A DNA stretch of 64,000 nucleotides from JAWSVE01 sp033852115. GTDB lineage: Bacteria > Pseudomonadota > Gammaproteobacteria > Pseudomonadales > Cellvibrionaceae. The notes below the pieces were generated by a model that saw only the letters and a list, made by a program, of their open reading frames with translations, made no database searches and was not told the DNA's origin. The stretch spans positions 372,001 to 436,000 of the forward strand of contig JAWSVE010000008.1 in the NCBI GenBank assembly GCA_033852115.1, in the 5' to 3' direction. The position numbers were made by a program, and so were the translations under genes. This document shows, one piece after another, positions 35,981-44,773 of the stretch. Position 1 is the first letter of the stretch, and every line of letters starts with the position of its first letter.

Positions 35981-36754
35981 TTACTCGAGCCAGCCACCAG
36001 CAATTGCAATGGGAGTTGGGCTAGAAGGCGTCTCAACAAAGGCGACGATGGCTAGTGAGTTGGTTTTATAGCGTTGTTTGAATTTTTCATGGTTTATTGT
36101 GAATGTGCTAACACTGTTTTGCTCTTTCGATACCTCATCAACGGTGTTTTCGATGGGCTTTGATTGACTGTGTAAAACCACAAAATCATGGGAGAAGCGC
36201 TTGCCACGGTTTTCGCCACGAGTCACATTTGAGCGCACATCAAAACCCAGGACTAACACCGTTGCTTTAACGTCGGGTATTTGAAGGTTTTCAGCCGCCG
36301 TTAGCGAGAGTGTTATATGTCGCTGCGCTACATTCATCTTTAACAGCGGGCTTTGGGGCAGTTGCTTGATACTTTGTGAAACCTCGCTGCCTCGTCGCCA
36401 GCCACGGTATTCTTGTCCATTTACAATCACGCCGGGTGTGTATACCCCGGTGAATTGGTCATTCTTTGCGTAACGTCGTTGCCGATTGGCATGGCGTGAT
36501 TCGGCAAAGTCGTCTTTCCAGCCTAAGTAGTCCCAATAGTCGACGTGCCACGCGATGGGGAAGTAGGTTTGCCATAATTCGGGATGATCGCGATAAGACC
36601 CTAGCCAACGCTCTGCAGGTGGGCAACTGCTGCAACCTTCGGATGTGAATAGCTCGATGGCATAGCTGTCACTGCGGCTGTGGAATACTTGGGCGGCGGT
36701 GACGGATTCGCTGAGTACTAACCCGGCAAGCAAGCTCAGTAGGGTGGCGCGCAT
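35981..36754 (-). CDS. DUF1223 secreted thioredoxin-like protein
   Basis: This is a 257-residue protein with a signal peptide (L-L-S-L-L-A-G-L-V-L-S, cleavage near T-A-A). The family motif is F-T-S-E-G-C-S-S-C-P-P-A-E near residues 37-48. W-H-V-D-Y-W-D-Y-L-G-W and G-V-Y-T-P-G-V-I-V-N-G follow, as in DUF1223 proteins. The Cys-x-x-Cys resembles a thioredoxin active site, and a cis-Pro equivalent lies in T-P-G-V. A periplasmic redox role is plausible but unproved. GGAGACAG lies before the ATG. Confidence 0.85.
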   Translation of the reverse strand: MRATLLSLLAGLVLSESVTAAQVFHSRSDSYAIELFTSEGCSSCPPAERWLGSYRDHPELWQTYFPIAWHVDYWDYLGWKDDFAESRHANRQRRYAKNDQFTGVYTPGVIVNGQEYRGWRRGSEVSQSIKQLPQSPLLKMNVAQRHITLSLTAAENLQIPDVKATVLVLGFDVRSNVTRGENRGKRFSHDFVVLHSQSKPIENTVDEVSKEQNSVSTFTINHEKFKQRYKTNSLAIVAFVETPSSPTPIAIAGGWLE

Positions 36755-36838
36755 AGTCTGTCTCCAAATTCGGATACTGCGCTATACGCGTTTAGCGGTG
36801 CGAAAGTTACCTATTTATCCTGGTGGTTTTCAGGAGCA

Positions 36839-37141
36839 CTAACTCTGAAATTGGATCCATCCGCGAATTTTATCTGAATAAATAAAGTCTACGCCCAGTG
36901 AGCTGACATGACGCACATCGCCTGCGCTGGGTGGGTCGTAATCTTCAAGCCCCTCGAGCGCTAAGGCATTGGCCATTGCCGGTTTGCTCTGTGTCGTGGC
37001 GCTAGTTTCGTTTAGATGCAGTTCCTGTGCATTCCAGGTTTCTCCATCGCGCTCAACGGGCGATGCGCCTTGATAATCTGAGCACAGGAATACAGCCGAC
37101 GTGCCTGCCATCTTCTTATAGGTCGCGCCTTGGTCTTGCAT
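36839..37141 (-). CDS. Hypothetical protein, about 100 residues
   Basis: This is a small soluble protein without membrane segments or a signal peptide. The start at 37141 is chosen because GGAG lies seven bases upstream; an ATG at 37156 would sit on top of that site. Notable segments are G-T-S-A-V-F-L-C-S-D-Y and, near the end, S-L-G-V-D-F-I-Y-S-D-K-I-R-G-W-I. I do not recognise a family. It lies upstream of DUF1223 on the same strand with about 85 bases between them, and is divergent from the patatin gene. It is likely a real gene given its ribosome-binding site, but conservation cannot be judged here. Confidence 0.5.
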   Translation of the reverse strand: MQDQGATYKKMAGTSAVFLCSDYQGASPVERDGETWNAQELHLNETSATTQSKPAMANALALEGLEDYDPPSAGDVRHVSSLGVDFIYSDKIRGWIQFQS

Positions 37142-37326
37142 GTCGAGGCTCCTCATCGATGAAACGGTGTAAGGCAGGTATTCTACTCACGGATTCGCAG
37201 GGTGGTTTTGCGATAAATCAATTAATTGAGAGAAGCGTTTCAACGCACATGACTAGAGAGTTTGGTAAACTCGCGGTCTTGATCGATAGTGAGTCGGTCC
37301 ATCCGACAACAAAGTAGGAACCTAAC

Positions 37327-39609
37327 GTGGCTGATCGACATAGCAACAGCAAGCTTTGTAAAAGCGTTGCCGTATTTTTGATGAGCTGTTCGGTGTTCGC
37401 TACTGCCAACAATGATTTTACCTCTATACACACGGTGAACACGCCTTGCGCGACTGTGAAAGATCGGCCTTGCGTTGCGCTAGTGTTAGGTGGCGGTGGT
37501 GCTCGTGGCGGTGCGCACATTGGAGTGTTGAAAGCGATTGAAGAGCACAAGATCCCTGTCGATTTTATTTCCGGTACCAGTATTGGCGCATTTGTGGGAT
37601 CACTCTACGCCACGGGCAAGAGCCCTCAAGACATAGAGGCGTTATTCGCAAACGCTGATTGGAATGCAGGGTATAAAGATAATCTCAGTCGAAGCGATAT
37701 ACCCATCAGGCGCAAACGCCAAATTGATAGTTTTCCTATTCAGTTAGATATTGGTTTAGGTCGGAGCGGAATCAAACTTCCCCAGGGCTTTCTGCAAGGG
37801 CAGGGGATGAAAAAACTGGTGGATAGTCTACTTGGCAAATACGCCGAGTTTTCGAGTTTCGACGCACTGCCTATCCCATTTAGAGCGGTTGCTGCGGATG
37901 CTGAAACAGGGCAGGCGGTCATCCTCGACGCTGGTGATCTTTCTATAGCGGTTCAAAGTTCGATGTCGCTGCCCGGTATTGTTCGACCAACAGAACGTGG
38001 AGGTCGTCTATTGATTGATGGTGGCGTCGCCAATAATTTACCAATCGATGTCGCTAAGAATCTAGGCGCCGATATTGTGATTGCCGTGGATATTGGAGCG
38101 CCTCTGTATGAGCGGGATCAACTTGCGTCCGGAATTACTATTCTGCGCCAGTTAACGGGATTTTTGACACATGGCAATGTGGAATATCAAAAATCGTTAT
38201 TGTCTGAAAGCGACATCATTATTGAGCCGGTGTTAAACGATGTGGGCATGTTGGAGTTTGGCGAAGTTGTCACCGTCGTCCAGCAAGGTAAGGATGCTGC
38301 GCAGCAGGCGTTAGCGGGAAGTGATTTACTGGCGCGTCTGGGTGATACAGTTGACTACGGCGCACAGCCGCGAGCGCGGCTTGATCCGCTCGCCGGTGAG
38401 CGAGTGATTAAGCGCATCGATTTAAAAAATGATACACGCCTGTCTGATGAATACCTGTTGCGCAAATTGGGTTTGCGCGGACAAACGGAACTAACGCAAC
38501 GGGATATTCAAGATGGCGTCGATCAGCTCATTGGTCAGGGAACTATCGCCCGTGTGTCTACATCGTTGGCGTCCGAGGTTGATGGCGAAGTGTTGAAGAT
38601 TGATGTTGACGAAAAAGAATGGGGGCCAGGCTACTTTGACCTAAAGTTTACATTCGAGGACGATTTCAGCACATTCAGCCGCTACCAGTTTGGCGGGTCT
38701 TACCGTCTTACCAATATTTCTGAAAACGGCGCGGAATGGTTCTCGGCGGTTGAGCTAGGGACAGAGAAATATTTTCTAACGGAAATATACTGGCCGTTAG
38801 GTAATAGTGACTTTTTCGCTAATGCCATCGCCAACTATGAAAATCAGGTGTCTGCCTATACCGATGAAGAGGGCGAATCACTTGGTGAGATTCGCAGCGT
38901 CGAAAAAGAATCAAAACTTGGGCTGGGCTGGAACCCTCGGAATCGACTCGACTTTTTGCTGGGCGCATCGCATTTAAATGCCGAAGTGGAAGTCCCCAAG
39001 GTTTTACAAACCGACGTGGGGTTTAGTAAGTTTTCACTGAGGGAAACGGGCGGCTTTATCGATATTAATTTTGATAGCTTTAATGATGCTAGCTTTCCAA
39101 CACGGGGATGGAAGCTGGCGGCAGAATTAAAGCGAGCGCGAACGGATTTACTGGATGTAGAGCAAACGACGACGCGATTTGATGCCGAATATAATGGGGT
39201 GATATCGTCAGGTCGTCATAATCTGCGCACCCTCGTGCGAGCGCAAAGTTTTGTCACTGAAGATGATGTCACCACACTTGGGAGTTTTGAGCTTGGAGGG
39301 TTTCTCAACCTGTCGGGTATTCCCAAAGATGCACTCAGCGGAAACCATGTACGGTTCTTTAGTTGGGTCTATACCTACGAAGTCGCACAAAATGATTTTG
39401 GCGCGATCAGTTTGCCCCTCTATCTCGGAGCATCAATCGAAGCGGGAAACGTTTGGGCGCGTCGTGAGGATATTGAGTATTCGAACTTACGCGAGAGCGG
39501 AAGTATTTTTGTGGGTTGGGATAGTCCCCTTGGCCCGGCCTATTTGGCTTATGGTCAGTCAGATAAAAAAGAACGATCCTTTTACTTGTATTTAGGTGTT
39601 GTGTTTTAA
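37327..39609 (+). CDS. Patatin-like phospholipase autotransporter (type Vd, PlpD-like)
   Basis: This is a 760-residue secreted lipase fused to its own outer-membrane barrel. A signal peptide spans about residues 10-27. The patatin domain (about 48-300) has the oxyanion motif G-G-G-G-A-R-G (55-61), the nucleophile Ser85 in G-T-S-I-G, and the catalytic Asp231 in D-G-G. A POTRA-like domain follows at about 355-435. The remainder is a 16-strand-type barrel (BamA/TpsB superfamily) ending in Y-L-G-V-V-F with the terminal Phe typical of outer-membrane proteins. The GTG start at 37327 has AGGA seven bases upstream. PlpD-type proteins release or display a phospholipase A1 at the cell surface. Confidence 0.92.
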   Translation: MADRHSNSKLCKSVAVFLMSCSVFATANNDFTSIHTVNTPCATVKDRPCVALVLGGGGARGGAHIGVLKAIEEHKIPVDFISGTSIGAFVGSLYATGKSPQDIEALFANADWNAGYKDNLSRSDIPIRRKRQIDSFPIQLDIGLGRSGIKLPQGFLQGQGMKKLVDSLLGKYAEFSSFDALPIPFRAVAADAETGQAVILDAGDLSIAVQSSMSLPGIVRPTERGGRLLIDGGVANNLPIDVAKNLGADIVIAVDIGAPLYERDQLASGITILRQLTGFLTHGNVEYQKSLLSESDIIIEPVLNDVGMLEFGEVVTVVQQGKDAAQQALAGSDLLARLGDTVDYGAQPRARLDPLAGERVIKRIDLKNDTRLSDEYLLRKLGLRGQTELTQRDIQDGVDQLIGQGTIARVSTSLASEVDGEVLKIDVDEKEWGPGYFDLKFTFEDDFSTFSRYQFGGSYRLTNISENGAEWFSAVELGTEKYFLTEIYWPLGNSDFFANAIANYENQVSAYTDEEGESLGEIRSVEKESKLGLGWNPRNRLDFLLGASHLNAEVEVPKVLQTDVGFSKFSLRETGGFIDINFDSFNDASFPTRGWKLAAELKRARTDLLDVEQTTTRFDAEYNGVISSGRHNLRTLVRAQSFVTEDDVTTLGSFELGGFLNLSGIPKDALSGNHVRFFSWVYTYEVAQNDFGAISLPLYLGASIEAGNVWARREDIEYSNLRESGSIFVGWDSPLGPAYLAYGQSDKKERSFYLYLGVVF

Positions 39610-39681
39610 GTTTGCTGAAGAGCGATGTGCGTTTCTTCGGCCAGTTAAGTCACTGTCAATTCATTATTCCTGGTAGTTAAT

Positions 39682-40587
39682 GTGTTAGTAGAAAAAATCA
39701 ATAGCCGTGCCGATGGTATCGTGTTGTACGGTTTGGTTCCCCCTAAACAGGGAACGGAAGCCGCTTTAGTGAAAGAAATTGCCGACCGCCAGGTGGCAAG
39801 ATTAAAAGATCTCAATATTGATGGGCTTGTACTCTATGATATTCAGGACGAAGCGTCGCGAACGAGCGAGGAGCGGCCCTTTCCTTTTATGGAGACAATC
39901 GACTCATTCGAATACAGTCGTCGTTATATGGGCAACCTTTCTGTACCCAAAATTGTGTATCGAGCCGTAGGGCGATACTCGCAACCCGAGCTATCAGAAT
40001 TTCTTGGCCAACTAGACCCCAGTCGGGATTTAACCGTCTTTGTCGGTGCGGCCTCCTCGGGGCAGCAAGTGTCAATGTCGGTGAGTGATGCCTATTCTCT
40101 TAAGAATTCCGAAAGCCCTGATACGCTGTTGGGCGGGGTTGTGATTCCAGAAAGGCACAAAGTGAAAGGTGATGAGCATTTGCGCGTCTTCAACAAAATC
40201 GATAAAGGGTGTCGCTTTTTTGTTTCTCAGGGTGTCTATGACGTCAATGCATCGAAAGATTTCTTGTCGGATTATTACTACTACGCCAAAGAGCATAATA
40301 AGCCACTCGTGCCGATTATTTTTACCTTTACGCCTTGTGGTTCAACCAAAACCTTACAGTTTATGGAATGGTTGGGTATCGCTATTCCTCGTTGGCTTAA
40401 AAATGATTTATTGCATTCAGATGATATCTTGCAAAAATCAGTAGATAGTTGCGAACACAATTGGCGGGAACTCAAAGACTTCGCGCAAGCGAAAGGTATT
40501 CCTATCGGCTGCAATATAGAGAGTGTTGCGGTGCGAAAAGTCGAAGTTGAGGCCTCAATTGAGCTTCTAAGGCGTGTTACTCAGTAA
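39682..40587 (+). CDS. Methylenetetrahydrofolate-reductase-fold protein
   Basis: This is a 301-residue cytoplasmic protein with an apparent GTG start (an ATG two bases earlier is out of frame and stops at once). Segments L-L-G-G-V-V-I-P-E-R-H and F-N-K-I-D-K-G-C-R-F-F-V-S-Q-G-V-Y resemble the TIM-barrel core of MetF-type methylenetetrahydrofolate reductase, where similar residues bind flavin and folate. The overall similarity is distant, and the MetF N-terminal signature is not clear, so enzymatic identity is not claimed. A role in C1 or methyl-group metabolism is inference, helped slightly by a homocysteine methyltransferase gene about 4 kb downstream. Confidence 0.6.
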   Translation: MLVEKINSRADGIVLYGLVPPKQGTEAALVKEIADRQVARLKDLNIDGLVLYDIQDEASRTSEERPFPFMETIDSFEYSRRYMGNLSVPKIVYRAVGRYSQPELSEFLGQLDPSRDLTVFVGAASSGQQVSMSVSDAYSLKNSESPDTLLGGVVIPERHKVKGDEHLRVFNKIDKGCRFFVSQGVYDVNASKDFLSDYYYYAKEHNKPLVPIIFTFTPCGSTKTLQFMEWLGIAIPRWLKNDLLHSDDILQKSVDSCEHNWRELKDFAQAKGIPIGCNIESVAVRKVEVEASIELLRRVTQ

Positions 40588-40664
40588 GTTTCCCCTTTGA
40601 GTTGTTGCGCCGCAGCCATTTAGCCATTTCCACTAACAATGCTTAGGTCGAAAAGGAGATCGTC

Positions 40665-41924
40665 ATGACCAGCACCACAGCGCACCAACATGAACACATG
40701 CAAACTGCAAATGCCGGCGAGAGACTTCATTCTCTTGATGCCGTGCGCGCAATCGCCTTGCTGTTGGGTATCTTTATACACGGTACGATGCTGTTTCTGT
40801 ATCAAGATGTGTCGGCGTCGGATCTGGTGCCGGACAATCATTACAGCGATACGCTTTTTGCATTGATGTTTGAAATTCATGTGTTTCGCATGTCAGTGTT
40901 TTTTTTGCTGGCAGGCTTTTTTGCTCACTTGGTTTTTCATCGGCGCGGTGCTAAATATCTGGCGAAAGATAGAGCAAAACGGATTTTATTGCCTCTCATT
41001 GTCTTTTGGCTTATTACATTTCCTTTAACAGCCGCAGCGTTGTTTTGGGCCTATTTTAAAATGTATGGCAGTCTCGACAACCTTCCCGAATTTTCTAACT
41101 CTGACACCGAATCACTGAGCTTAATGCATTTATGGTTTTTATACGTGCTGCTTGGGTGCTATCTGTTCGCATTTATGCTTCGAGCGCTCTATAAGCAAAT
41201 TGACAAGCAAGGGCGCATTAGCCTGTTTATTGATGCGTGTCTCCACAGATTAATGAAAACGCCCGTCGGGGCATGGGTGCTTTCGATCCCGGTGTGTTTG
41301 ATTTTATTGAGTATTCCAGAATGGCAAGCGGCAGGTGGTGTTGTGACACCGATGGTCAACCTCGACGTGCATTGGTCGACCTGGCTTATCTATTTTTATT
41401 TGTTTGTCATTGGTTGGGTTCTTGATCGTCAGCGCCATAAAATTGCAACACTATTCTCTCATTGGCAGCTAAATATGATAGTAGGGACTGGGCTGAGTCT
41501 CGCAGCGCTTTACATTATATGGCCTTATCGGGGAGATATCGCCCATGTATTAGCGCCAGATGTTAATGTTATCTACGCCGTGATTTATGGTAGTGCGCTA
41601 ATGATGTTGACCTTTGGTACCATCGGCATGGGGGTGAGGTTTTTTACTCGAGAAAGCCCATTCATGCGTTTTTTGGCCGATGGTTCTTACTGGGTTTACC
41701 TTATGCACATGCCGCTCATCGCCTTTTGGCAAGCACTATTTATCCTATGGCCTGTCCACTGGGCTATTAAGTACAGCCTATGTGTCGTGTTAACGGCGGT
41801 GCCATTGTACTATCTATATAACGGGTTTGTTCGCACAACATGGGTTGGTGTAATGCTGAACGGTAAGCGAATGGCGAGGGGCTTTGGTGTGAATGCAGAA
41901 AAAAAGGTATCGCAGACGGCTTAA
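40665..41924 (+). CDS. Acyltransferase-3 family membrane protein (MdoC-like)
   Basis: This 419-residue inner-membrane protein has about ten helices. The N-terminal R-L-H-S-L-D-A-V-R-A-I-A-L-L-L-G-I-F-I-H-G is the hallmark of acyltransferase family 3, with the catalytic His in the first helix region, and R-M-S-V-F-F-L-L-A-G-F-F follows. The C-terminal helices include Y-W-V-Y-L-M-H-M-P. The best-known relatives include OpgC/MdoC, which adds succinyl groups to periplasmic glucans, but the family also acylates many other surface sugars. AAAGGAG lies before the ATG. It is followed 18 bases later by a DUF3291 gene, so the two are probably co-transcribed. Confidence 0.85.
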   Translation: MTSTTAHQHEHMQTANAGERLHSLDAVRAIALLLGIFIHGTMLFLYQDVSASDLVPDNHYSDTLFALMFEIHVFRMSVFFLLAGFFAHLVFHRRGAKYLAKDRAKRILLPLIVFWLITFPLTAAALFWAYFKMYGSLDNLPEFSNSDTESLSLMHLWFLYVLLGCYLFAFMLRALYKQIDKQGRISLFIDACLHRLMKTPVGAWVLSIPVCLILLSIPEWQAAGGVVTPMVNLDVHWSTWLIYFYLFVIGWVLDRQRHKIATLFSHWQLNMIVGTGLSLAALYIIWPYRGDIAHVLAPDVNVIYAVIYGSALMMLTFGTIGMGVRFFTRESPFMRFLADGSYWVYLMHMPLIAFWQALFILWPVHWAIKYSLCVVLTAVPLYYLYNGFVRTTWVGVMLNGKRMARGFGVNAEKKVSQTA

Positions 41925-41942
41925 ATAAGGCGCTAGGGGAAA

Positions 41943-42398
41943 ATGGAGAAATATCAATTAGCACAAATGAATATCGCTCAAGCAAAGGCGTCGCTTGACA
42001 GCGAAATAATGAAAGACTTCGTTGCACGAATTGAAGAAATTAATCATTTAGCGGAAACATCCCCAGGGTTCGTTTGGCGCTTTGATCCCGATCCAAGTGA
42101 CGATACGAATGTTCGTGTCTTCAATAATTCATCTCTGGTTGTGAATATGAGTGTCTGGGAAGATATTGAATCGCTAAAGCACTATGTCTACCGAACCGCT
42201 CATATTGAACTCATACAAGATCGGGATACATGGTTTAACAACATTCAATCAGCACACCAAGTGCTCTGGTGGGTGACCGAGGGCTGCGTGCCAACTCCGG
42301 AAGAAGGTAAGGCACGTATGGATCACTTAACTAGCTGCGGACCGTCTCCCTATGCGTTTACGTTCTCGAAGCCTTTTTCCGCTGAAAAGCACGCCTGA
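41943..42398 (+). CDS. DUF3291 family protein
   Basis: This is a 151-residue soluble protein. The pattern Y-Q-L-A-Q-M-N-I-A near the start, then F-V-A-R-I-E-E-I-N-H-L-A-E and G-F-V-W-R-F, then S-V-W-E-D-I-E-S-L-K-H-Y-V-Y, matches DUF3291, a ferredoxin-like (monooxygenase-type alpha/beta barrel) fold of unknown function. AGGGG lies just before the ATG. It follows the acyltransferase gene closely and precedes a DUF3592 gene by 32 bases, making a three-gene transcription unit likely. Confidence 0.82.
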   Translation: MEKYQLAQMNIAQAKASLDSEIMKDFVARIEEINHLAETSPGFVWRFDPDPSDDTNVRVFNNSSLVVNMSVWEDIESLKHYVYRTAHIELIQDRDTWFNNIQSAHQVLWWVTEGCVPTPEEGKARMDHLTSCGPSPYAFTFSKPFSAEKHA

Positions 42399-42430
42399 CT
42401 TCAAGCTGCAAGTGATATGTGAGTAGATGA

Positions 42431-42958
42431 ATGCATTCTCAGTTTAAATTTTTCATTATTTGGTTTGTATCGCTCTTGTGCGCAATCGGTTTCCTGGTCG
42501 CAACGGAACGTGAGATTGCGAAGATTATATTATTACTCTTGTTGGTTATTTTAGGTGCAGTCATGATGGTAACCACGATCAGGGACGTCACGCTGTCTAA
42601 TGCCAGTAAACAATGGCCAACCACGCATTTTGACGTGGTGAGTTCTCAAATTATGCGAGCCACTGGTAGCAGTGGTGGAAACTATCACGCTTATCTAGAA
42701 TTAGGTTACCAGGTAGAGGGGCAGGCCTATCGTTTGGACTGCAACAATTTTAACATTCCAATCCACAACAGTGTCGAAGACGCTGAAGACTATATTCGGA
42801 AAGTCGCCGCTGGCGAGTTTGGGAAAGACGTACACTATAACCCCGAGAACCCAAGCTTGGCATTTGTTAAACCAGGCATTAAACCTCAGCATGTCTTCGC
42901 AATCATTATTGCTCTTGGCCTAATTGGAGTGCCTATTACAATAATGTTTTTACAATAG
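42431..42958 (+). CDS. DUF3592 membrane protein
   Basis: This is a 175-residue protein. Two hydrophobic helices lie at the N-terminus (about residues 5-22 and 28-48) and one at the C-terminus (about 153-172). The domain between them (H-F-D-V-V-S-S-Q-I, then Y-H-A-Y-L-E-L-G-Y-Q-V-E-G, then V-H-Y-N-P-E-N-P-S-L-A) is the typical DUF3592 beta-rich domain ending in the Y-N-P motif. It is likely anchored in the inner membrane with that domain outside the membrane. The function is unknown. Confidence 0.8.
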   Translation: MHSQFKFFIIWFVSLLCAIGFLVATEREIAKIILLLLLVILGAVMMVTTIRDVTLSNASKQWPTTHFDVVSSQIMRATGSSGGNYHAYLELGYQVEGQAYRLDCNNFNIPIHNSVEDAEDYIRKVAAGEFGKDVHYNPENPSLAFVKPGIKPQHVFAIIIALGLIGVPITIMFLQ

Positions 42959-43062
42959 TTGTTGTGTAATAGTGCTGGGGGTTTTTATTGCCTATTCCGA
43001 TGGCAAGCGGTTGAGTAACACAGAGAAACCGGAGGCTTGCTCGCTGTGAGGTGACACGCTAT

Positions 43063-43671
43063 CTACTCGTATAACAACCTCAAATGCATACGATAAGCTT
43101 GTACTTGCTTTATCAGCGCGTCATTGTCGCCATACAGTCGAGCTAATATAATCCCGCCTTCTAATGTTGAGGTAAACATATCCGCTAAGGTATCGATGTC
43201 CGTTTCCAGCTTGGGGGAATACTTTTCTTCAATTTGTTGCAAGCGGCCCACCATCATTGCTCGCCATTCAAGAATGCCGTCTCGCATTCGGTTATATATC
43301 TCTTCATCGATTTGCTGGGTTTCATAGACAAAAGCGGCGACGAGGCAACCGGGGTGAATAGTGGTCATGCCGGCGACCATTTCCGCCATTAAATTGAGGA
43401 AAATAAGTGTTTGTTGTAGAGGGTCTTCACTGAGCGAATCAGCTCGCTCGTTAAACTCGTGGAAGACTTGGTTGTCCAGCGCGATATATCGCTCGACCAG
43501 TGCGCGAGCGAGTTCCATCTTGCCATTGAAGTGATAGAAAAAACCGCCTTTCGTGATTGCTGATTTATCCAATATTTCATCAATGGTGGTCCCGGCAAAA
43601 CCTTTCTGAAGAATTATTCCCTCGGCTGTGCTGAGTATGCGTTCGCGGCTGCTATTCGCTCTGGTGGCCAC
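43063..43671 (-). CDS. TetR/AcrR-family repressor
   Basis: This is a 202-residue repressor with a GTG start preceded by GGAGAGGG. The N-terminal helix-turn-helix (R-I-L-S-T-A-E-G-I-I-L-Q-K-G-F-A-G-T-T-I-D-E-I, then T-K-G-G-F-F-Y-H-F) covers residues about 10-57 and is typical of TetR proteins. The C-terminal ligand domain contains H-P-G-C-L-V-A, as in the TetR_C subgroup with NemR/YcdC-like members. It is divergent from the desaturase/methyltransferase genes. A near-perfect 27-bp palindrome lies between them, so it probably represses that operon and itself. Confidence 0.9.
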   Translation of the reverse strand: MATRANSSRERILSTAEGIILQKGFAGTTIDEILDKSAITKGGFFYHFNGKMELARALVERYIALDNQVFHEFNERADSLSEDPLQQTLIFLNLMAEMVAGMTTIHPGCLVAAFVYETQQIDEEIYNRMRDGILEWRAMMVGRLQQIEEKYSPKLETDIDTLADMFTSTLEGGIILARLYGDNDALIKQVQAYRMHLRLLYE

Positions 43672-43724
43672 TGTCCCTCTCCAAATTCAATAAAAGACGA
43701 TAGTGATAAAGCCAATGGTGGGTC

Positions 43725-43751
43725 GTTAACTATACCGGCGGTCTAGTTAAC
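43725..43751. promoter_or_regulatory. 27-bp near-perfect palindrome, TetR operator candidate
   Basis: The arms GTTAACTA and TAGTTAAC enclose ACCG and CGGT, giving an almost perfect dyad with only two mismatched base pairs plus the centre. It lies 53 bases upstream of the divergent TetR gene. The inner ACCG/CGGT is the common core of TetR-family operators, and the length suits two repressor dimers. Confidence 0.7.
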
Positions 43752-43958
43752 AACTGCGATCTCACTTGTATCTGCCTGAGATAGACGGAAAGTTGGCTAA
43801 CTATCTGAAAATTAAAATAAATTACAGGTAAAAAAGTTCGTACTTTTAGTTCACTAGTTTACATAGAGGGCAAATCATACACTGCTCCCCGCTTGAGAGC
43901 AGCCCGCAAGGGCGATTTAAAACGACTTTTCAATGTAAACATAATGGAGGATTTGACT

Positions 43959-44759
43959 ATGCCGATCTCAGAGTTGCCTAGTCCTATGGAGATATTGCTC
44001 GACCCGCTAACGTTCATCGCTGCCGGTATTTATCTGGCGCTGATCGCCTGGGAAGCGCTATGCCCTGCACGCAAACTACCGGCAGTATCTTTGTGGAAAA
44101 CAAAGGGCTTGTTGTTTTTTGTGATCAATCTATTGGTCTCAACTTATTTGCCGTTGATGTGGGATGGCTATTTAGCTTCTTACCAATTATTTGATCTCAC
44201 TGGGGCTAATTTTGCAGTGCAGGTCGCGGTTGGTTTCTTAACCTACGAGCTGGTGCTGTATATCTGGCATCGTTCGCTGCATTCATCAGACTTCCTTTGG
44301 CAGCACCTCCACCAAATGCATCACAGCGCTGAGCGGTTAGATAGCTTTGGTGCATTTTGGTTGAGCCCAATTGATCTCATTGGTTTTAGCATGGTTGGTA
44401 GTGTTGCGTTGGTTCTGGGCGTCGGTATCAGTGCAGACGCTGCAACCATTGTAATAGTGGCAACATTTTTCTTCGCGATTTTCCAGCACCTCAATATACG
44501 TACCCCGCGATGGTTAGGTTATTTCGTGCAGCGGCCAGAAAGCCATAGCCATCACCATGGTCGTGGTGTGCATCGTAACAACTACGCCGATGTGCCTTGG
44601 TTCGATATGTTGTTTGGCACCTTTGTGAATCCCAAAGAGCATCAAGACAACGGATTTTATCAGGGAGCTAGCACTCGCGTATGGGAGATGTTGATGGGGC
44701 GTGATGTAACCAAACCGCCATATGAACAAGACTTATTGCCATTAAAAGAAGCTATTTAA
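43959..44759 (+). CDS. Sterol desaturase / fatty acid hydroxylase family protein
   Basis: This membrane protein of about 266 residues is a non-heme di-iron oxygenase. The His clusters are all visible: H-R-S-L-H, then H-Q-M-H-H (eight-histidine type), then H-S-H-H-H-G and H-R-N-N-Y-A-D near the end. Four or so hydrophobic helices surround them. The ATG at 43959 has GGAGG eight bases upstream and is preferred over the extended start at 43893. Family members hydroxylate or desaturate lipids at the cytoplasmic face of the membrane; the lipid substrate is unknown. It is followed after 14 bases by a homocysteine methyltransferase gene and probably controlled by the divergent TetR. Confidence 0.88.
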   Translation: MPISELPSPMEILLDPLTFIAAGIYLALIAWEALCPARKLPAVSLWKTKGLLFFVINLLVSTYLPLMWDGYLASYQLFDLTGANFAVQVAVGFLTYELVLYIWHRSLHSSDFLWQHLHQMHHSAERLDSFGAFWLSPIDLIGFSMVGSVALVLGVGISADAATIVIVATFFFAIFQHLNIRTPRWLGYFVQRPESHSHHHGRGVHRNNYADVPWFDMLFGTFVNPKEHQDNGFYQGASTRVWEMLMGRDVTKPPYEQDLLPLKEAI

Positions 44760-44773
44760 AAGGAATAAACACA

